Source of the DNA: Batrachochytrium dendrobatidis JAM81
Taxonomy: Eukaryota; Chytridiomycota; Chytridiomycetes; Rhizophydiales
Length of the DNA stretch: 64,000 nucleotides
NCBI RefSeq assembly: GCF_000203795.2
Contig: NW_006281109.1
Coordinates: forward strand, 444,001 to 508,000
Direction of reading: 5' to 3'
Part shown: positions 1-11,507 of the stretch, in pieces
Layout of the letters: each line of letters begins with the position of its first letter
How positions within the stretch are numbered: the stretch's first letter is position 1
Notes under the pieces: model-generated
What the model saw: the letters and a program-made list of their open reading frames with translations, nothing else
Told to the model about the DNA's origin: nothing
Databases searched by the model: none
Translations under genes and position numbers: made by a program

Positions 1-360
1 GGCCAGTATCCCTTTCGACTTATGTTTTGAATGGATCTTTGCTGGGGCTGCAGAGTATGAAAATAAACTTGGTTTACAAAATTCATTCGACTCGATTATT
101 TTGAAGTTTATTATAAACATACTTTGTTAATAATGCTCAAAAAAATAAAGAGCTGCTCTTGTAAGCAACAATCTCAACTCAAATAAATACAGGCCTTTAA
201 ACCTTTTCAATTATAACTGGGTATTCAAAAAAATCCGGGCAAACCAATGTTTGGAATTCTTGGCACATTTAGTTTATTTGCAGGCTATACTTTTAATTGA
301 ATGAGCTATAATTTAATCAAAAAACCTACTTTACTGTACTAGTTTCTAAAACCTTAGTGT

Positions 361-387
361 TTCATTTTACGTGAATACGGCTGATAA
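361..387. repeat. Right-end fragment of the MITE-like terminal repeat
   Basis: The stretch reads CATTTTACGTGAATACGGCTG followed by ATAA, which matches the right terminal repeat of the MITE copies near 38.3 kb and 55.4 kb. No matching left end is visible in the first 360 bases, so the element is either truncated or starts before the window. The 360 bases upstream show nothing recognisable. Confidence 0.6.
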
Positions 388-390
388 AAT

Positions 391-1430
391 GGAATCTGAC
401 AACGAATATGAAATGACAGCCTGATGCCCAATTAATGAGTTTGTGTAGAGAATTAGCTGTGATGCCGGTGGAGCAATTTATGCTTCAATATCATACTCTT
501 TCGACCACAACAAAAAAACAACTGTTGATCATTTCTGCTATCAAATATCATCAAACAATATGCACTTTTTCATGGTCGAGATTTACTCTATTCACTTTAC
601 AAGAACGTAATTCTCCTATTACTCGAGCTGTCCTTTCTTCATCCAGAGGCGCGTCAGCTAATTTACCTCATCCAGATGCAATGCTATTGCTACTGAAATA
701 CTTACTGCTGACCCCAGTATGACCATACCAATAGAAAACGATCAACAGAAGGCTATCGAACAGTAAAATGAACATTCTCCTATTAGAAGACAGAGAAGAG
801 ATTCGGCTGGTTCAAATGATTCGTACCAAGACCAACAGCTAATAGGAGACAATTAATTGAAGAACCAGTTAATGAATTCAAAGTACAGAGACTGTTATAA
901 ACATTCGGACATAAATAAAAGTACCAGTGATACGTTGATACTCACACAGTTCCTCGGCCAGTTTTTACCACTACTCAATACAATGAATTACTGAGAACAA
1001 CCAACGGAAGAACCAGTTGCTAAACCCTTTATTGAAATCAAAGTGAATCTTTACCTGGCACACGAAAATAAATCTAGATCAAATCACCGCCATTTTGTGG
1101 TAGTGGAGAAACTAGTAATGCTGAAGGAAAGGGTGGGAGTTGAAACATTTGACAGAATGCCGCTAGATGACTTTTCCATCCAAAAAGTGATTTTCGACAC
1201 CACAATTAGTATAGATTGGGCACCGAATGATGCCAGTTTTTTTAACCGATAATTACCACTAAATTTGCTCTCAAGTTGTCAAAACTAACAATTTATCGGA
1301 GATAGGCCATTCATGTCAAAAACCGTGGGATAGAGCACTGAATAGCTTACAAGTCTGAATTATTAGGAGCTCTACGTGCCAGTTTCATACTTGCTTTGTA
1401 TTAGTACAACAAAGTAATTATTGAAAACTG
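391..1430 (+). pseudogene. Decayed coding region of unknown family
   Basis: Short open stretches in changing frames follow one another, the best at 435-722 and 1043-1252, broken by stops. I do not recognise a domain. The part from about 1205 to 1390 matches, with many substitutions, the opposite strand of 11.64-11.88 kb: both share the segment encoding WAPNDASFFNR and a block around TTATCGGAGAT. The family therefore exists at least twice in the island, and both copies are degenerate. It could be the remnant of an effector or transposon gene; no function is assigned. Confidence 0.4.
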
Positions 1431-1498
1431 AACAAAATATACTGACTAGACTACATTTTCTTGTCCTTGTCAGGTAACCCAGACTCAGAGCTTGAGCT

Positions 1499-1984
1499 TC
1501 AAAACAAATCAACTTCATCTTTCACCTCCAACTTGATTTCATCAATATACAACTGTGCCTTGACACCGATTGTTTTGAAAAAAGAAATTGTTTCTTGGTT
1601 GTAGTCAGCGTGAGGAATGATGACAAAATACTTTCCAGTGCTTGTTTTTGGTAAATCTGCATCGTGGATTCTTGCGTTTGTTTTTTGGTTCCATTCTTTC
1701 AATTTCACCCATTCATCTGCATCAAACAGAAGTTCCTCCACAGTCACCACCAAAGGATTCCAAGGGATTTCTTTCAAATCTGTAACAAGAGTTCCTGAGT
1801 CAATTTCAGTGATTCCATCAGGTTGAAGGAGAGTGAGTTGCACAGCGTTGTAACCATTGAGTAAGTGAGGAAGCTTGTTTTTGATAGCACCTCTGAAGTC
1901 ATCAACATCAGCACATCCTTCAGTAGATACTTGTTCCTTGTAGGTCTCATTTCCCAGTACGAGGTGAACGAAATGAAGTGTCAT
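1499..1984 (-). CDS. Crinkler (CRN)-like N-terminal header domain protein
   Basis: This 161-residue frame starts at the ATG encoding MTLHFVHLVLGN and stops at TGA 1499-1501. The first 90 residues look like the ubiquitin-like header of Crinkler effectors, with strands ending in PLVVTVEEL, followed by a charged helical part containing DEWVKLKEW. Near residue 118 the string KYFVIIP resembles the HVLVVVP-type junction that ends CRN headers and where effector domains are normally joined. Here only about 40 residues follow, so no effector domain is attached. CRN headers are known to route effectors into host cells or nuclei; that role is only an inference here. It could be an intact short CRN, a truncated one, or the first exon of a longer gene, although the next 450 bases on this strand show no good continuation. 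Confidence 0.5.
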   Translation of the reverse strand: MTLHFVHLVLGNETYKEQVSTEGCADVDDFRGAIKNKLPHLLNGYNAVQLTLLQPDGITEIDSGTLVTDLKEIPWNPLVVTVEELLFDADEWVKLKEWNQKTNARIHDADLPKTSTGKYFVIIPHADYNQETISFFKTIGVKAQLYIDEIKLEVKDEVDLF

Positions 1985-2861
1985 ATTTGAAAAAAAATAA
2001 AGGAAATTATCACCAAAAAAAAGAAAATGAAAGAAATATACGCTCACTTCAAAGATTTCTATTCTGTAAAAAACACTCAAGTTTCAACTGTCTTGAAGTC
2101 TTTCATTTGATATCAAGTCGGTTTTATTTCAAATTCAATTTAAATCAACTATTTGTTTGACAGGTTGAACGAAAGCAATTACACAGTGTGGTCAGACTTT
2201 TTGTACTTTTGTAATCGCTCTTTTTCTTTTTTTGAATTGTTAACAATAATTGCGATATCTCAGTCGTTCGGATTCCTTGTTTTGGGTCGTTCGAATTCTT
2301 AACGCAGAATACCAATAGTTTTCATTGAATTATCAACTTAATTTCAATTATTTCTTCATTACTTGTATTAAACAGTAAGAATGAGATTAACGTCACACTT
2401 TGACTTGATGAAAATACGCAATATGAAATATACTTTTCTACAGTAACCACACGATTAATCCAATGCTTCAACGCACCTCATTTTGTCTGTATGACATGCT
2501 CCAAGAAATGTCGACGAAAAGGTTATTGTGCTCAGTTTAGAACCACACGATCGTTGCACAATAAGCCCCTTGAGAAAACCATTAAACAACAAATGATAGC
2601 AATTACGAGGTTGATATAACACACTTGACCAACGATATCACACAAACTGACATAACGTATTAGCTTCCTGATCAAAGTGTTTGGCAGATATACAACTATT
2701 TCAATAAAACAAAATGAGTCAAATATGTTGAAGCCAACCATTCCCATTGAAGTTATTGACTTGCTGTTTTATCCAAGAACTAATTCCAAAGAAAGCAGGA
2801 TGGAATGGATCGATTCTTCCAACAACTACTGGATACAACAGTGACATTGAAGATGAATAGT
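1985..2861. other. Non-coding stretch in the island
   Basis: The interval lies between the header gene and the Maverick-type element. It is AT-rich, contains a few short open frames without recognisable motifs (for example 2532-2747 on the minus strand), and shows no clear repeat. The first hundred bases would hold the promoter of the header gene. Confidence 0.4.
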
Positions 2862-3446
2862 TTACATGATAATTTCTTTCACATCATCTGAATTAGAATC
2901 ATCATCGCTCATAACAATTCTGTACAACTTTTCCTGTAATGATTGCTGTTTCTCGATGACTCTTGGCAGCATCTTTATGTTTGCAAAGATTCGATAACCC
3001 ATCATTTCTAGATTAACCTTCGCATTGTCACAAGTTGGATAATGCTTTTTGAAAAAAACAACTAACCCATAATGTAGTGAATAAATGGTATCGTTTGTTT
3101 CATAGCAACTATCGCTTATCATTTCTTTAATCCTTTTATAGTGATTTATGTTGATGCCGCATAATAGACTGGTATTGTTTTCCAAAGACAATATTCTGCC
3201 TTTTAATAGTTTCGATGGATTAGCCTTGATTGGGTTTTCTAGTTTAAACACTGAATCCGGAACATCATCTAACACAACCGCTTCTTCATTTCCAACGTAA
3301 TTATACGCTGCTTTCAACAGCGAATTATTGACACGCTTTTCAACAACTTGATAGATATGATTATTTCTTGGATCGAGATAAATGGTGTCCATTAGTAAAT
3401 TGTTGATGTACTTTGATCTCGGATTTGAGCAAGGTAAATTCAACAT
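2862..3446 (-). CDS. Unknown Maverick-associated protein, divergent to polB
   Basis: The frame encodes 194 residues starting at the ATG of MLNLPCSNPRSKY. I do not recognise a family. It is rich in Asn, Tyr and Leu, with an acidic tail containing SDDDSNSDD. The gene is head-to-head with the polymerase, about 135 bp apart, which suggests a shared divergent promoter. The in-frame bases upstream of the ATG include TTTTATTTTCTAG, which could be an intron acceptor, so a short upstream exon is possible. Its first 85 residues recur almost unchanged in the inverted copy at 16.07-16.33 kb, which shows that the gene belongs to the element. This left copy is the only one with the C-terminal half. Confidence 0.55.
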   Translation of the reverse strand: MLNLPCSNPRSKYINNLLMDTIYLDPRNNHIYQVVEKRVNNSLLKAAYNYVGNEEAVVLDDVPDSVFKLENPIKANPSKLLKGRILSLENNTSLLCGININHYKRIKEMISDSCYETNDTIYSLHYGLVVFFKKHYPTCDNAKVNLEMMGYRIFANIKMLPRVIEKQQSLQEKLYRIVMSDDDSNSDDVKEIIM

Positions 3447-5990
3447 ATTGTTTAAATCTAGTCTAGAAAATAAAAGATGCAATATTCAGTCACAGCCACT
3501 ATCATAGATAGTTGATAAGTTTAATCCAAGATAAAATTGAATATTTAATTTCTTTTAAAACGATAAACAAGTTCATCAGAAATGTCAAACATATTGGAAG
3601 AAACCCAAATTTATTTGAATGGAAATGTTGTGTTGACTAAAGGAAATGACAGCACAGTTGGTCTGTACAAGGTTCTTTTTGAAGTAAATGGTATCGAGAG
3701 ATATCGATTTGCTATTAAATACAAGACAAAAGAGAAAACTAGTACAAACAATTGATTAGTTCAATTACAAATCTGGATGTCGGACGGGCTAGAAAGGTTA
3801 AACTAAGATTCAAAAGCACACTCAAGGGATCTTCAGTGGAATGGACGATGCTAAAGCCTATCACCAACTTTTACAGTTACAAAACAAACAGAAAGAGAGC
3901 TGGACAAGAACAACGGTTGTTTTCACAATATCATATCAAGAAATATTCGTTCTGACCAAAATCAAAACCAATTCATTGGTCGAGACACTTGTTTACAAAT
4001 TTAGATGAATTGAAGTTTACCATCAAAGAGAATCACAAAAAGCAAGCATTAAGATACTGGTTCAATATTCAATTCGGATATGTGCTGAGGAACATTGAAA
4101 CTGATGATAGAGTTCAGTTTTATCCCTCTGATAATACCTGCTTTAATATCAATGATTCACCACTAGTTAATTCCACTATTGATACGGTACTAAACCAATT
4201 GGATGGTGATGATATACTGGAAAAATTGAAGTGTTCAAACTCCAAATGGAGTATTGAAAATATCTACGAGTATGTACTTTTAACAACACCCATTCCAGAG
4301 GTATCAATAGGCGCATCTGTAATTCTACCTGATTTCATCAAGAATAGCAAAAGTATTGTTTCATTCCAGTATGTCACAAATAACCTTTGTTTTTGGTAGT
4401 TTTGCTCGTTATAAGTATCCAGAAATCAGATTAGACAGATTATCAAAGAAAGCAAAAGATCTTTACAAGGATTATTACAAAACCAATGTAAAGAAGTGTT
4501 ATCCCAAACTTGATATTCAAGAATTGAAAGAGATTGAAAGCCATTTCTTTGTAAATGTCAACATATACCGATTCAATGGAAAGAAAGCGGTTATGGAACG
4601 ACATTCAGGTAAAGAATACAGGAGGTTATTAATTTGAATATATACTCTGATATAAGCCATAAATTCCATCATTTCTCCTCCATTATTAACTTGTCTCAGT
4701 TAACCAGTGTTTCAATGTCCAGATGCCATTCATCCTTTAGTGAATTCAAAAAGATAAAACGACACTCAATTGTTTGTGCAAAACCAAAGATAATATTTGA
4801 AAATGGAAATTATCAACCAAAGTTGAATGTATTTGAGCATCTTGAATTGAATGGAATTAATATACCGAAAGAAATGAGATTTTATCCATATTTCATCTAC
4901 TTTGATTTTGAAACTTGGTTGAAATCAGTCAAATCTACGACCAACTTGAAGCTCATTCATTGAAACACACAAACTTTTGAGCACAAGTTTCATTGGAAGT
5001 GAAGAAAACAAGGCTCAATTCATCCCAGTTGAAGGTACAACTAAAGAAGTTTTGGATATAGTGATGACAAATGGATCAAATACGACACAAATATCTGCAA
5101 TTGTTGTATTCAAAGTATTCTCGGTTTTTTGGAATGATGGCCAATTTGGACGATGCAAAGGTTCAGAAACGATTAAGATTACAATTACTAGAATGTTTTG
5201 ATGTTCTTCCTATTTATGGCTTCAATAGCTCATCATATGACATCGACATCATCAAGAAATACCCTCCACAAGTCTTGAAACACTCTAAAAAACATGGAAA
5301 TGTATCCAAATGCGAAAAGCCTTGGGTTAATTCAATTCAAGGAGAATTAGATCGTAATATTGAACAAAGCGAAAAGACTGAACGATACAATGTTGATGAC
5401 TACGATGAAGAATCAAACACAATCTATGACTTTCTGGGATACTTTTTCCACTGATGTAGAAAGTGTCACAAATCAGAAGATATCAATCCTTTAACTGGAG
5501 ATACGATGAACATATTGTATGAAAAGACAGCAAATAAGGAATCAGCTCTCAAACAATGGGATATACCACAAGATCAATTTGGGGTTGTGAGTTTCATTCA
5601 GCTGAAAACGGTCAAGTGAATGACATTATTAAATGTAACAAATACCGAATGATATCAAATGGATCGTTTGCTTTTAACGACATTCTTGCTTTTCAACCAC
5701 CAAATACTTTATTTGACAAGTTCTTGAAAACGTTTGACACAATCACAAAAGGGAATATTTCCACATAAAGTAACTCGGAATTTATCGAAATACATTGATG
5801 AACATCCAGATTTGACACAATATTCCAATAATGTCATTCAAGTTCNNNNNNNNNNNNNNNNNNNNNNNNNNNNNNNNNNNNNNNNNNNNNNNNNNNNNNN
5901 NNNNNNNNNNNNNNNNNNNNNNNNNNNNNNNNNNNNNNNNNNNNNNNNNNNNNNNNNNNNNNNNNNNNNNNNNNNNNNNNNNNNNNNNNN
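3193..5990 (+). repeat. Left arm of a 2.8-kb inverted repeat
   Basis: The segment from about 3193 into the assembly gap is repeated in inverse orientation at about 13.54-16.33 kb. The encoded pieces differ at roughly ten residues over about 2.7 kb, so nucleotide identity is close to 99 percent by eye. The outer junction is sharp: after AGAATATTGT the two copies diverge completely. The inner end of this arm is hidden in the run of N, so the end position is approximate. Confidence 0.8.
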
Positions 5991-7401
5991 NNNNNNNNNN
6001 NNNNNNNNNNNNNNNNNNNNNNNNNNNNNNNNNNNNNNNNNNNNNNNNNNNNNNNNNNNNNNNNNNNNNNNNNNNNNNNNNNNNNNNNNNNNNNNNNNNN
6101 NNNNNNNNNNNNNNNNNNNNNNNNNNNNNNNNNNNNNNNNNNNNNNNNNNNNNNNNNNNNNNNNNNNNNNNNNNNNNNNNNNNNNNNNNNNNNNNNNNNN
6201 NNNNNNNNNNNNNNNNNNNNNNNNNNNNNNNNNNNNNNNNNNNNNNNNNNNNNNNNNNNNNNNNNNNATGATACCAATGCTTTATATCTGTGGGCGATAA
6301 GTCAAGATATGCCGTGTGGTGAGCACCAAGTAGTTCAAGTTTATCCCGATATTCTGAAAGATGTCTTGGATAACACGTTCTTTGGAATGATAGAATGTGA
6401 TATTGCTGTTCCTGAACATTTAAAGGAATGCTTTGCTGGAATGCCTCCCATATTCAAGAATGTTGAGATTACATGCAATGATTTAAGCTTTGACACAGGC
6501 ACATGCCAAACCAGATTACAAAAGTAACAGATTAGTTGAAAGTATGTTTGGTGAGACGATGATGTTTGCTACTAAACTGCTGAAATGGTATTTTGAGCAT
6601 GGATTGGTTGTTTCAAATATTGCTTTTGCTGTAAGATATGAACGTAAAGCACATTTCAAGTCGTTTTCTGAGCAAGTATCAAATGAGTGAAGAGTCCGAG
6701 ATACAAGTCCTGGTTATAAATTACGTGGAGAAATGATGAAGTTGATGGGAAAGTCTTCCTATGGTAAATGCATCACAGATTTCTTGAAGCACGAGACAGC
6801 CAAGATTGTTACTGGAGATAACTACATCAAAAACATTAGAAGGAATAATTACATTGAACATCAAGACATGAACAAAGGATGCGAGTTTCGTTTCAAAAAG
6901 ATGTCGTTCAAACAAAGTTTACTTATTCATATTAGATTTCAAGTGTATCAATTAGCGAAACTACGAGTGCTTCAATTTTACTACGACTCTATTGATTATT
7001 CCATTGACAAAAGTGATTATCAGTACTGTATGATGGACACTGATTCAGCTTACATTGCTATATCTGATGAATCGTTAGAAGTCATAAAACCAAGCTTAAA
7101 AGATGAATTTAAAAAGGATCGGCATCTGTGGTTGGAAAGAGACGATACCATTGAGAATAAGGTGTATGACAGCAGAACACCGGGTCTGTTCAAGTTGGAA
7201 TATGAAGGAAACTGTATTATATCATTGGCCAGTAAAATGTACTATTATGATGAAAACAAATTCAGTTCAAAAGGGATTAACAAGGAACAAAATGAAATCA
7301 CAAAACAAAAGTATGTGGATGCTTTAAAAGGTAATGCTACTCAGGAATTTGTTAACAATGGATTCAGAGTTGGACTCGAGATATTTCCAACTGAATTTTG
7401 A
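3582..7401 (+). pseudogene. Maverick/Polinton-type family B DNA polymerase, broken
   Basis: The region carries an ordered set of polB motifs in several frames: an N-terminal Maverick-type region, a zinc-finger-like C/H cluster near 4.72 kb, the exonuclease motif FDFET (about 4907), a second exonuclease motif GFNSSSYDIDIIK (about 5218), KGIFPH (about 5750), polymerase motif A DTNALYLWA just after the gap (6267), motif B KLMGKSSYGK (about 6740) and motif C MDTDSAY (about 7035). Such enzymes replicate the element by protein priming. The reading frame is interrupted by frameshifts or stops near 3745, 3960, 4390, 4635, 4950, 5100, 5450, 5570, 5745 and 6510, plus an in-frame TGA at 6688. It cannot make a full polymerase as written. 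The first ATG at 3582 is chosen because it opens the element-side frame opposite the divergent gene. Confidence 0.85.
5846..6267. other. Assembly gap (422 N)
   Basis: All bases are N. The gap lies inside the polymerase between KGIFPH and motif A. The inverted copy at 13.5-13.68 kb supplies sequence equivalent to roughly the first 130-150 hidden bases. Apparent open frames spanning the gap are artefacts. Confidence 0.98.
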
Positions 7402-7426
7402 GAAATCATTATCTTGTATTTAGTTA

Positions 7427-8459
7427 ATGGAACAGTTGTATGAATTATACTACAATCCAAAGACAGGACTCCTTTCAGCGCAAAAACTATATCTGAAACT
7501 CGACAAACAAGTGCCAATGAAAGCAATTCAGGATTTTCTTCAAAAACAACAAGTACATCAACTACATCAGAACCCAAGAAGCGTACCTTCATTTAAGAGT
7601 ATCAACGTGTATTCAGTCAATGACCAGTGGCAGATTGATTTGATTGACTTTTCCAAGTATTCAAGATGGAATTCTGGATTCAAATACCTCTTTTGTGGAG
7701 TTGATGTATTCAGTAGAAAAGCATTTGTTGTGGCCATCAAAAGTAAAACTGATACGACAGAAGCGATGCGATTTGTACTTGCTACTCGAAACCCTATTCT
7801 TGTTCAAAGCGATAATGGGACCGAATTTTTAAACAATAGCTTCCAACAACTGTTAAAAGAGTATGTTGTTCGCCAAATTACAGTCAATGTCGGTGATCAT
7901 AACAGACAAGGCTTAATTGAGAGGTTCAACAGGACATTGGAAAGTTTCATTAGCAAATACCAAGAGTCCAGAAAGACAAATGGTACATTGATGTCTTGGA
8001 AGATATCGTACACAATTACAATCATACGCATCATAAGGGTATTAATGATACTCCTGAATCAAGATACCAAGCAAATCCAAAAACTGGTACAATTAAATCC
8101 AAGGCATTAAATACTCAAATCAAAATTGGGGACAAAGTCCGCATCTTGATAGAAAAAGGAACATTCACCAAAGGTATGAACCAAGTTACAGTCAGTCCAT
8201 ATACAATGTAGTGAATGGAAATGGGTATTCATATTCACTTGTTGATAACAATGGTCAAGAACTAAAGAAAAATTACAAATACTACCAACTCAAAAAGATT
8301 AAATCATCAGAGACATTTACTGTAGAACAAGTTGAAAGAGAGCGTCCAATGACAAATATACAACGTCGAAATAAGAGAGAATTAGACGAACTGGAAAGAC
8401 TTGAAGAACCTGAGAGCAAGAAACGAAAGGTATTTCAAGGAACTTATTTTCTAGAGTAA
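7427..8459 (+). pseudogene. Retroviral-type (rve) integrase of the Maverick element, frameshifted
   Basis: The first 190 or so codons are open and carry the DDE catalytic core: Asp in QIDLIDFSKY, Asp in VQSDNGTEF, and Glu in GLIERFNRTL, with the usual spacing. The N-terminal part (LYYNPKTGLLSAQKLY) is typical of Maverick integrases. The frame shifts near 8000 and again near 8200; the C-terminal part then reads GYSYSLVDNNGQELKK..YYQLKKI, resembling the chromodomain-like tail of this family, and ends at 8459. The enzyme would insert the element into chromosomal DNA. With two frame breaks it is probably inactive. It follows polB by about 25 bp on the same strand. Confidence 0.85.
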
Positions 8460-8465
8460 TAGTAA

Positions 8466-8684
8466 ATGGCAATGTGTTCAATCAAGAATTACAGCGACTA
8501 TTTACAATGCGTCAAGAATTGGGATTCCTATTCTACTGAACAACAAGAACAGCTAAAGAAATGGTACAGAGATTACTATTCTCAAAACAAGGAATCCGAA
8601 AGACAGAGATACCGAACTTATTATGCTCTACATTCAGTTACTGAAAGAGAACGATTAAACAAGTATAAAAAGCCAAAGAACTAA
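8466..8684 (+). CDS. Small basic Tyr/Lys/Arg-rich protein
   Basis: An intact 72-residue frame starts six bases after the integrase stop. It is very rich in Lys, Arg, Tyr and Glu (WYRDYYSQNKE, RQRYRTYYALHS, RERLNKYKK). Short proteins with such repeating R-x-Y-Y and NKE elements occur in several DNA viruses, but I cannot assign a family or function. Nucleic acid binding is a guess from composition only. Confidence 0.45.
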   Translation: MAMCSIKNYSDYLQCVKNWDSYSTEQQEQLKKWYRDYYSQNKESERQRYRTYYALHSVTERERLNKYKKPKN

Positions 8685-9106
8685 AAATAGTTAATTGTTT
8701 ACACATGTAAAATCTAAAAAATATGAAATGACTACAAAATTAGATAAACATATCCTAATCGATACTATAAACATAATTGTGAAAGTTGTGTATGTTTTGC
8801 TGTTGAAATGACTGACGCAAATGATTTTGAAAATCGATTTCGGCCTTTAAATAGTTGTCTAGTCTAAATCACTTTAGAAAACTATTTTTGGAGCTTTATA
8901 TATTGAGATTAATGTTTCATGGTAGTAAACTGCTTATAGAATTAACGCCTTTTTGAATGTTTTGTTGTGTTTTTAGTCAACGCAAAGGTCAATAATTGGT
9001 AGCGCAAAAGTGGATTATAGCACTTTGAAAAGTCAATAATAGCAGTTGGAAAAGTCAATTAGAGTGGTGTCAACCCATTGTAGTCAGGTTTTTAAAAGGC
9101 TAAAAA
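8685..9106. other. Non-coding spacer
   Basis: This AT-rich spacer lies between the integrase block and the coiled-coil gene. A short motif is repeated imperfectly around 8985-9060 (AAAAGTCAATAAT, AAAAGTCAATTAG, AGGTCAATAATTG), possibly a degenerate tandem repeat or upstream elements. No coding potential was recognised. Confidence 0.35.
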
Positions 9107-9570
9107 ATGTTCAACTATCGCGAGTCTCAACAAGGCTCTTCTTCATATAGCGGAGAATCAAACGGCATCCCTTTTAACGAACCACCTTCACCAGTCGAAG
9201 CAAGTCTTCTTTGGTTAGATACTCTCAAGGCTATTAACAAATATGACTGGAAAATTGGACACTACTTAAGAAAGGGAAAGTTAAACAGAAAGCCTTGTTG
9301 AATAATACAAAGAAAAGTAACAGAGAGAAGCTGAACTTCGTTCTACTTCCCAAGACAGACGAAGAATTAAGAAAGCTAAAGACAAACTTGGAGAATAACC
9401 GCAAAGCAATTCTCATCAACAATGCTGATATTAATGAAGTTGCTGAAAGCATCAAAAGACTTGATATCAGAGAAAAACGAGTTGTTAATGCGATAAAGAT
9501 TCTAAACTTGTTTGGGGTGGTTGGTAATATTGAAGAGTTGACTAGAACTATTAACCAAATGGGTCTCTAA
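9107..9570 (+). pseudogene. Unknown helical/coiled-coil protein with one frameshift
   Basis: Two overlapping frames join naturally if one base is shifted near 9280: the first (MFNYRESQQGSSSYSGES...) has a Ser/Pro-rich start and the motif LKAINKYDWKIGHYL; the second is strongly helical and charged (DEELRKLKTNLENN, DINEVAESIKRLDIREKRV) and ends at TAA 9568-9570. The combined product would be near 154 residues. I recognise no domain. It precedes the Crinkler-like gene on the same strand by about 200 bp, so it may be a companion gene, but this is only positional. A single frame break could also be a sequencing error. Confidence 0.4.
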
Positions 9571-9776
9571 GTTTGAATAGATTTGACTAGACTTGAACTT
9601 GGTAGTGATGAAAAGACCAGTCAAATAATATTCGCCCAACCACCAATGTACGAAAGTGATTGATACAAAGTTTGTAAACAATAACATATTTTTCTCAAAT
9701 GTAACTATATATCCATTAAATGTCCATCAAATGTCCATTAATTGGTGTGAAAAGAGGGTGTGTTTTTTCATTTTAA

Positions 9777-11507
9777 ATGCTTTCAGCAATGTCTTCAAAC
9801 AAACATCAACCAAACTTAGGAAAGAGACCACACAGTGAAGTAACACCAGAATTCCCTTCTCTACCTAGTCTGTCTTTTGCTGCTGTTCAAGAGTTTGCTG
9901 GAAAATCACAAGAAGCCCTAGTTTCTGTTCAAGAAAGTCTGGTTGGTGCTACTTTCCCTGGCAGTTCTTTGTTTCTTCCTCTCATTTCACCCCATCAGTT
10001 ACAGCAGCGGTTTAATGTTGCTGATGATGACTCTGTCCTTGTAGTAATTAGAAAGTCTTATCCTCTCTTGAAAAGTGAAATCATTAGTCTCAACAACAAG
10101 AAATACTCTGGTATTTATGTCAGGGGTCCTGTTGGTGTTGGAAAGAGCTATTTGCTGTATCTTTTGGCTTCCGAATACCGCTTGAACCGACCATATTACC
10201 GAGTAACTTATATCAACGACTGTAAATCATGGAGAACAGACCCCTATGGATATTTGCTTGAGGAACTTGTAACGACGTTTTACACCGATTTTGTTGATAA
10301 CAAGTCAATAGTTGATTGCTGCGAAATTGTAGCCAGTAGCGAAAAGGAAAAGATGATGATGGTGAAATCAGTTATCAGTCATCAATTATGTTAAGAATAG
10401 CAATCTTCAGTGGCTTGTTATTTGTGACCAACACAATGCTCTGTTTTCTCCCTCTGTCATCTTTGACAAGTTTCCATTCAGCATCATTGATTACATTGCT
10501 ATTAATCGTGGTTCTAATATCAAAGTAGTGATTTCAGCATCTGCCAATAACGAAGGGTATCCTACCGAAATGAAAGGTTGGCAAACTCATGATATTTCAA
10601 GCCACCGGTTTGACGACGACGAATTCAAAGTGTGGTGTGACCATTATGAGCTTGAAACTATTGGAAAAGTCAACCCTGAATCTGAACAAGCAGTCGATGC
10701 GTTGTATTGGACTGGTGGTGTTCCTTATGAATTAGACTTGTTATGGAAACAGCCCAAGATGACTTTGGTTGAAAAAACTCTAGAGTATCGTGAAAAACGA
10801 GTGGAGGAGATGGCTGAGAGTCATGGCAAGTTTTGTGATAAATTATCAGAAGAGAAGAAACTCAATCTCAAGGAATGTATCTCTCGTATGGCTCTCAGAA
10901 TGGTCCCACCAGAAATTAACGTTGGAATGGACCGTCAATTGTTTGATATTGTTTCAGATGAACATGGCGCTAAAATCATTACTGCTTTAAATCCAGTTGC
11001 TCGTCGTTCGTTACTAGCATATCATGGCAAGGTCTTATGACATCACTCGGGGTTGTTGCTGAACTGATTTTGAAAGGAAAAGATTACCCCAACACCATCA
11101 AGGGTAAAATTAGTGAAATGTACATCACTACTATGTTGGAACTTTCACAGCTCTTCTCTTTTCAGTTCAGAAAGGTTTCGAATATTGCTAAAATTGGTCT
11201 ACAAGAGGATTCGCCTTTACGCAAGAGTATTGAAATCAAGTCTGTGGTTCATTTTCTTAGGAATAAGCTACCGCCCAAGACATCTTTTCAAAAGAATGTT
11301 ACGACCTTGTTTGTGCCTGAATCACCCAATTATCCTAGGTTTGATTTCTTTTTGTGGGATTCTAACCGACAGCTGATGATGGGGTTTCAAGTAACTGTTC
11401 TCAATCCCTTTTCTGAACATCCAAAAATGACAAACTCACAGATGTGGCAAATTTTTGCTTCGGTAATGCTAACAAACCCCAATGGAATTGTATTGGATTG
11501 TACCTAA
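9777..11507 (+). pseudogene. Crinkler/RHS-like NTPase-REase effector, two frame breaks
   Basis: The first segment contains a P-loop GPVGVGKS at residues 117-124 after a Ser/Pro-rich N-terminus; the second contains a hydrophobic strand ending in VICDQHNALF that fits Walker B, and the motif WTGGVPYELDLL typical of STAND-like lids. The last segment has PRFDFFLW and MGFQVTVLN, which fit the PD-(D/E)xK nuclease fold appended in CRN and trypanosome RHS proteins. The frame breaks near 10380 and near 11035. Rejoined length would be about 575 residues. No ubiquitin-like header is fused; the header-type domain in the window is 8 kb away on the other strand. In the family these modules act in recipient nuclei and damage DNA; here the gene is probably dead. 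The start could also be the second ATG at 9789. Confidence 0.7.

Noticed and set aside
435..722. A 95-codon open frame as a real gene
   Set aside because: No motif, odd composition, and surrounded by broken frames; kept only as part of a decayed region.
3582..5846. Introns as an explanation of the polB frame breaks
   Set aside because: Breaks are single-base shifts or stops within conserved blocks with no fitting GT-AG pairs, and Maverick polymerases lack introns.
5734..6300. Open frames running through the assembly gap
   Set aside because: They consist of unknown residues and exist only because N cannot form a stop codon.
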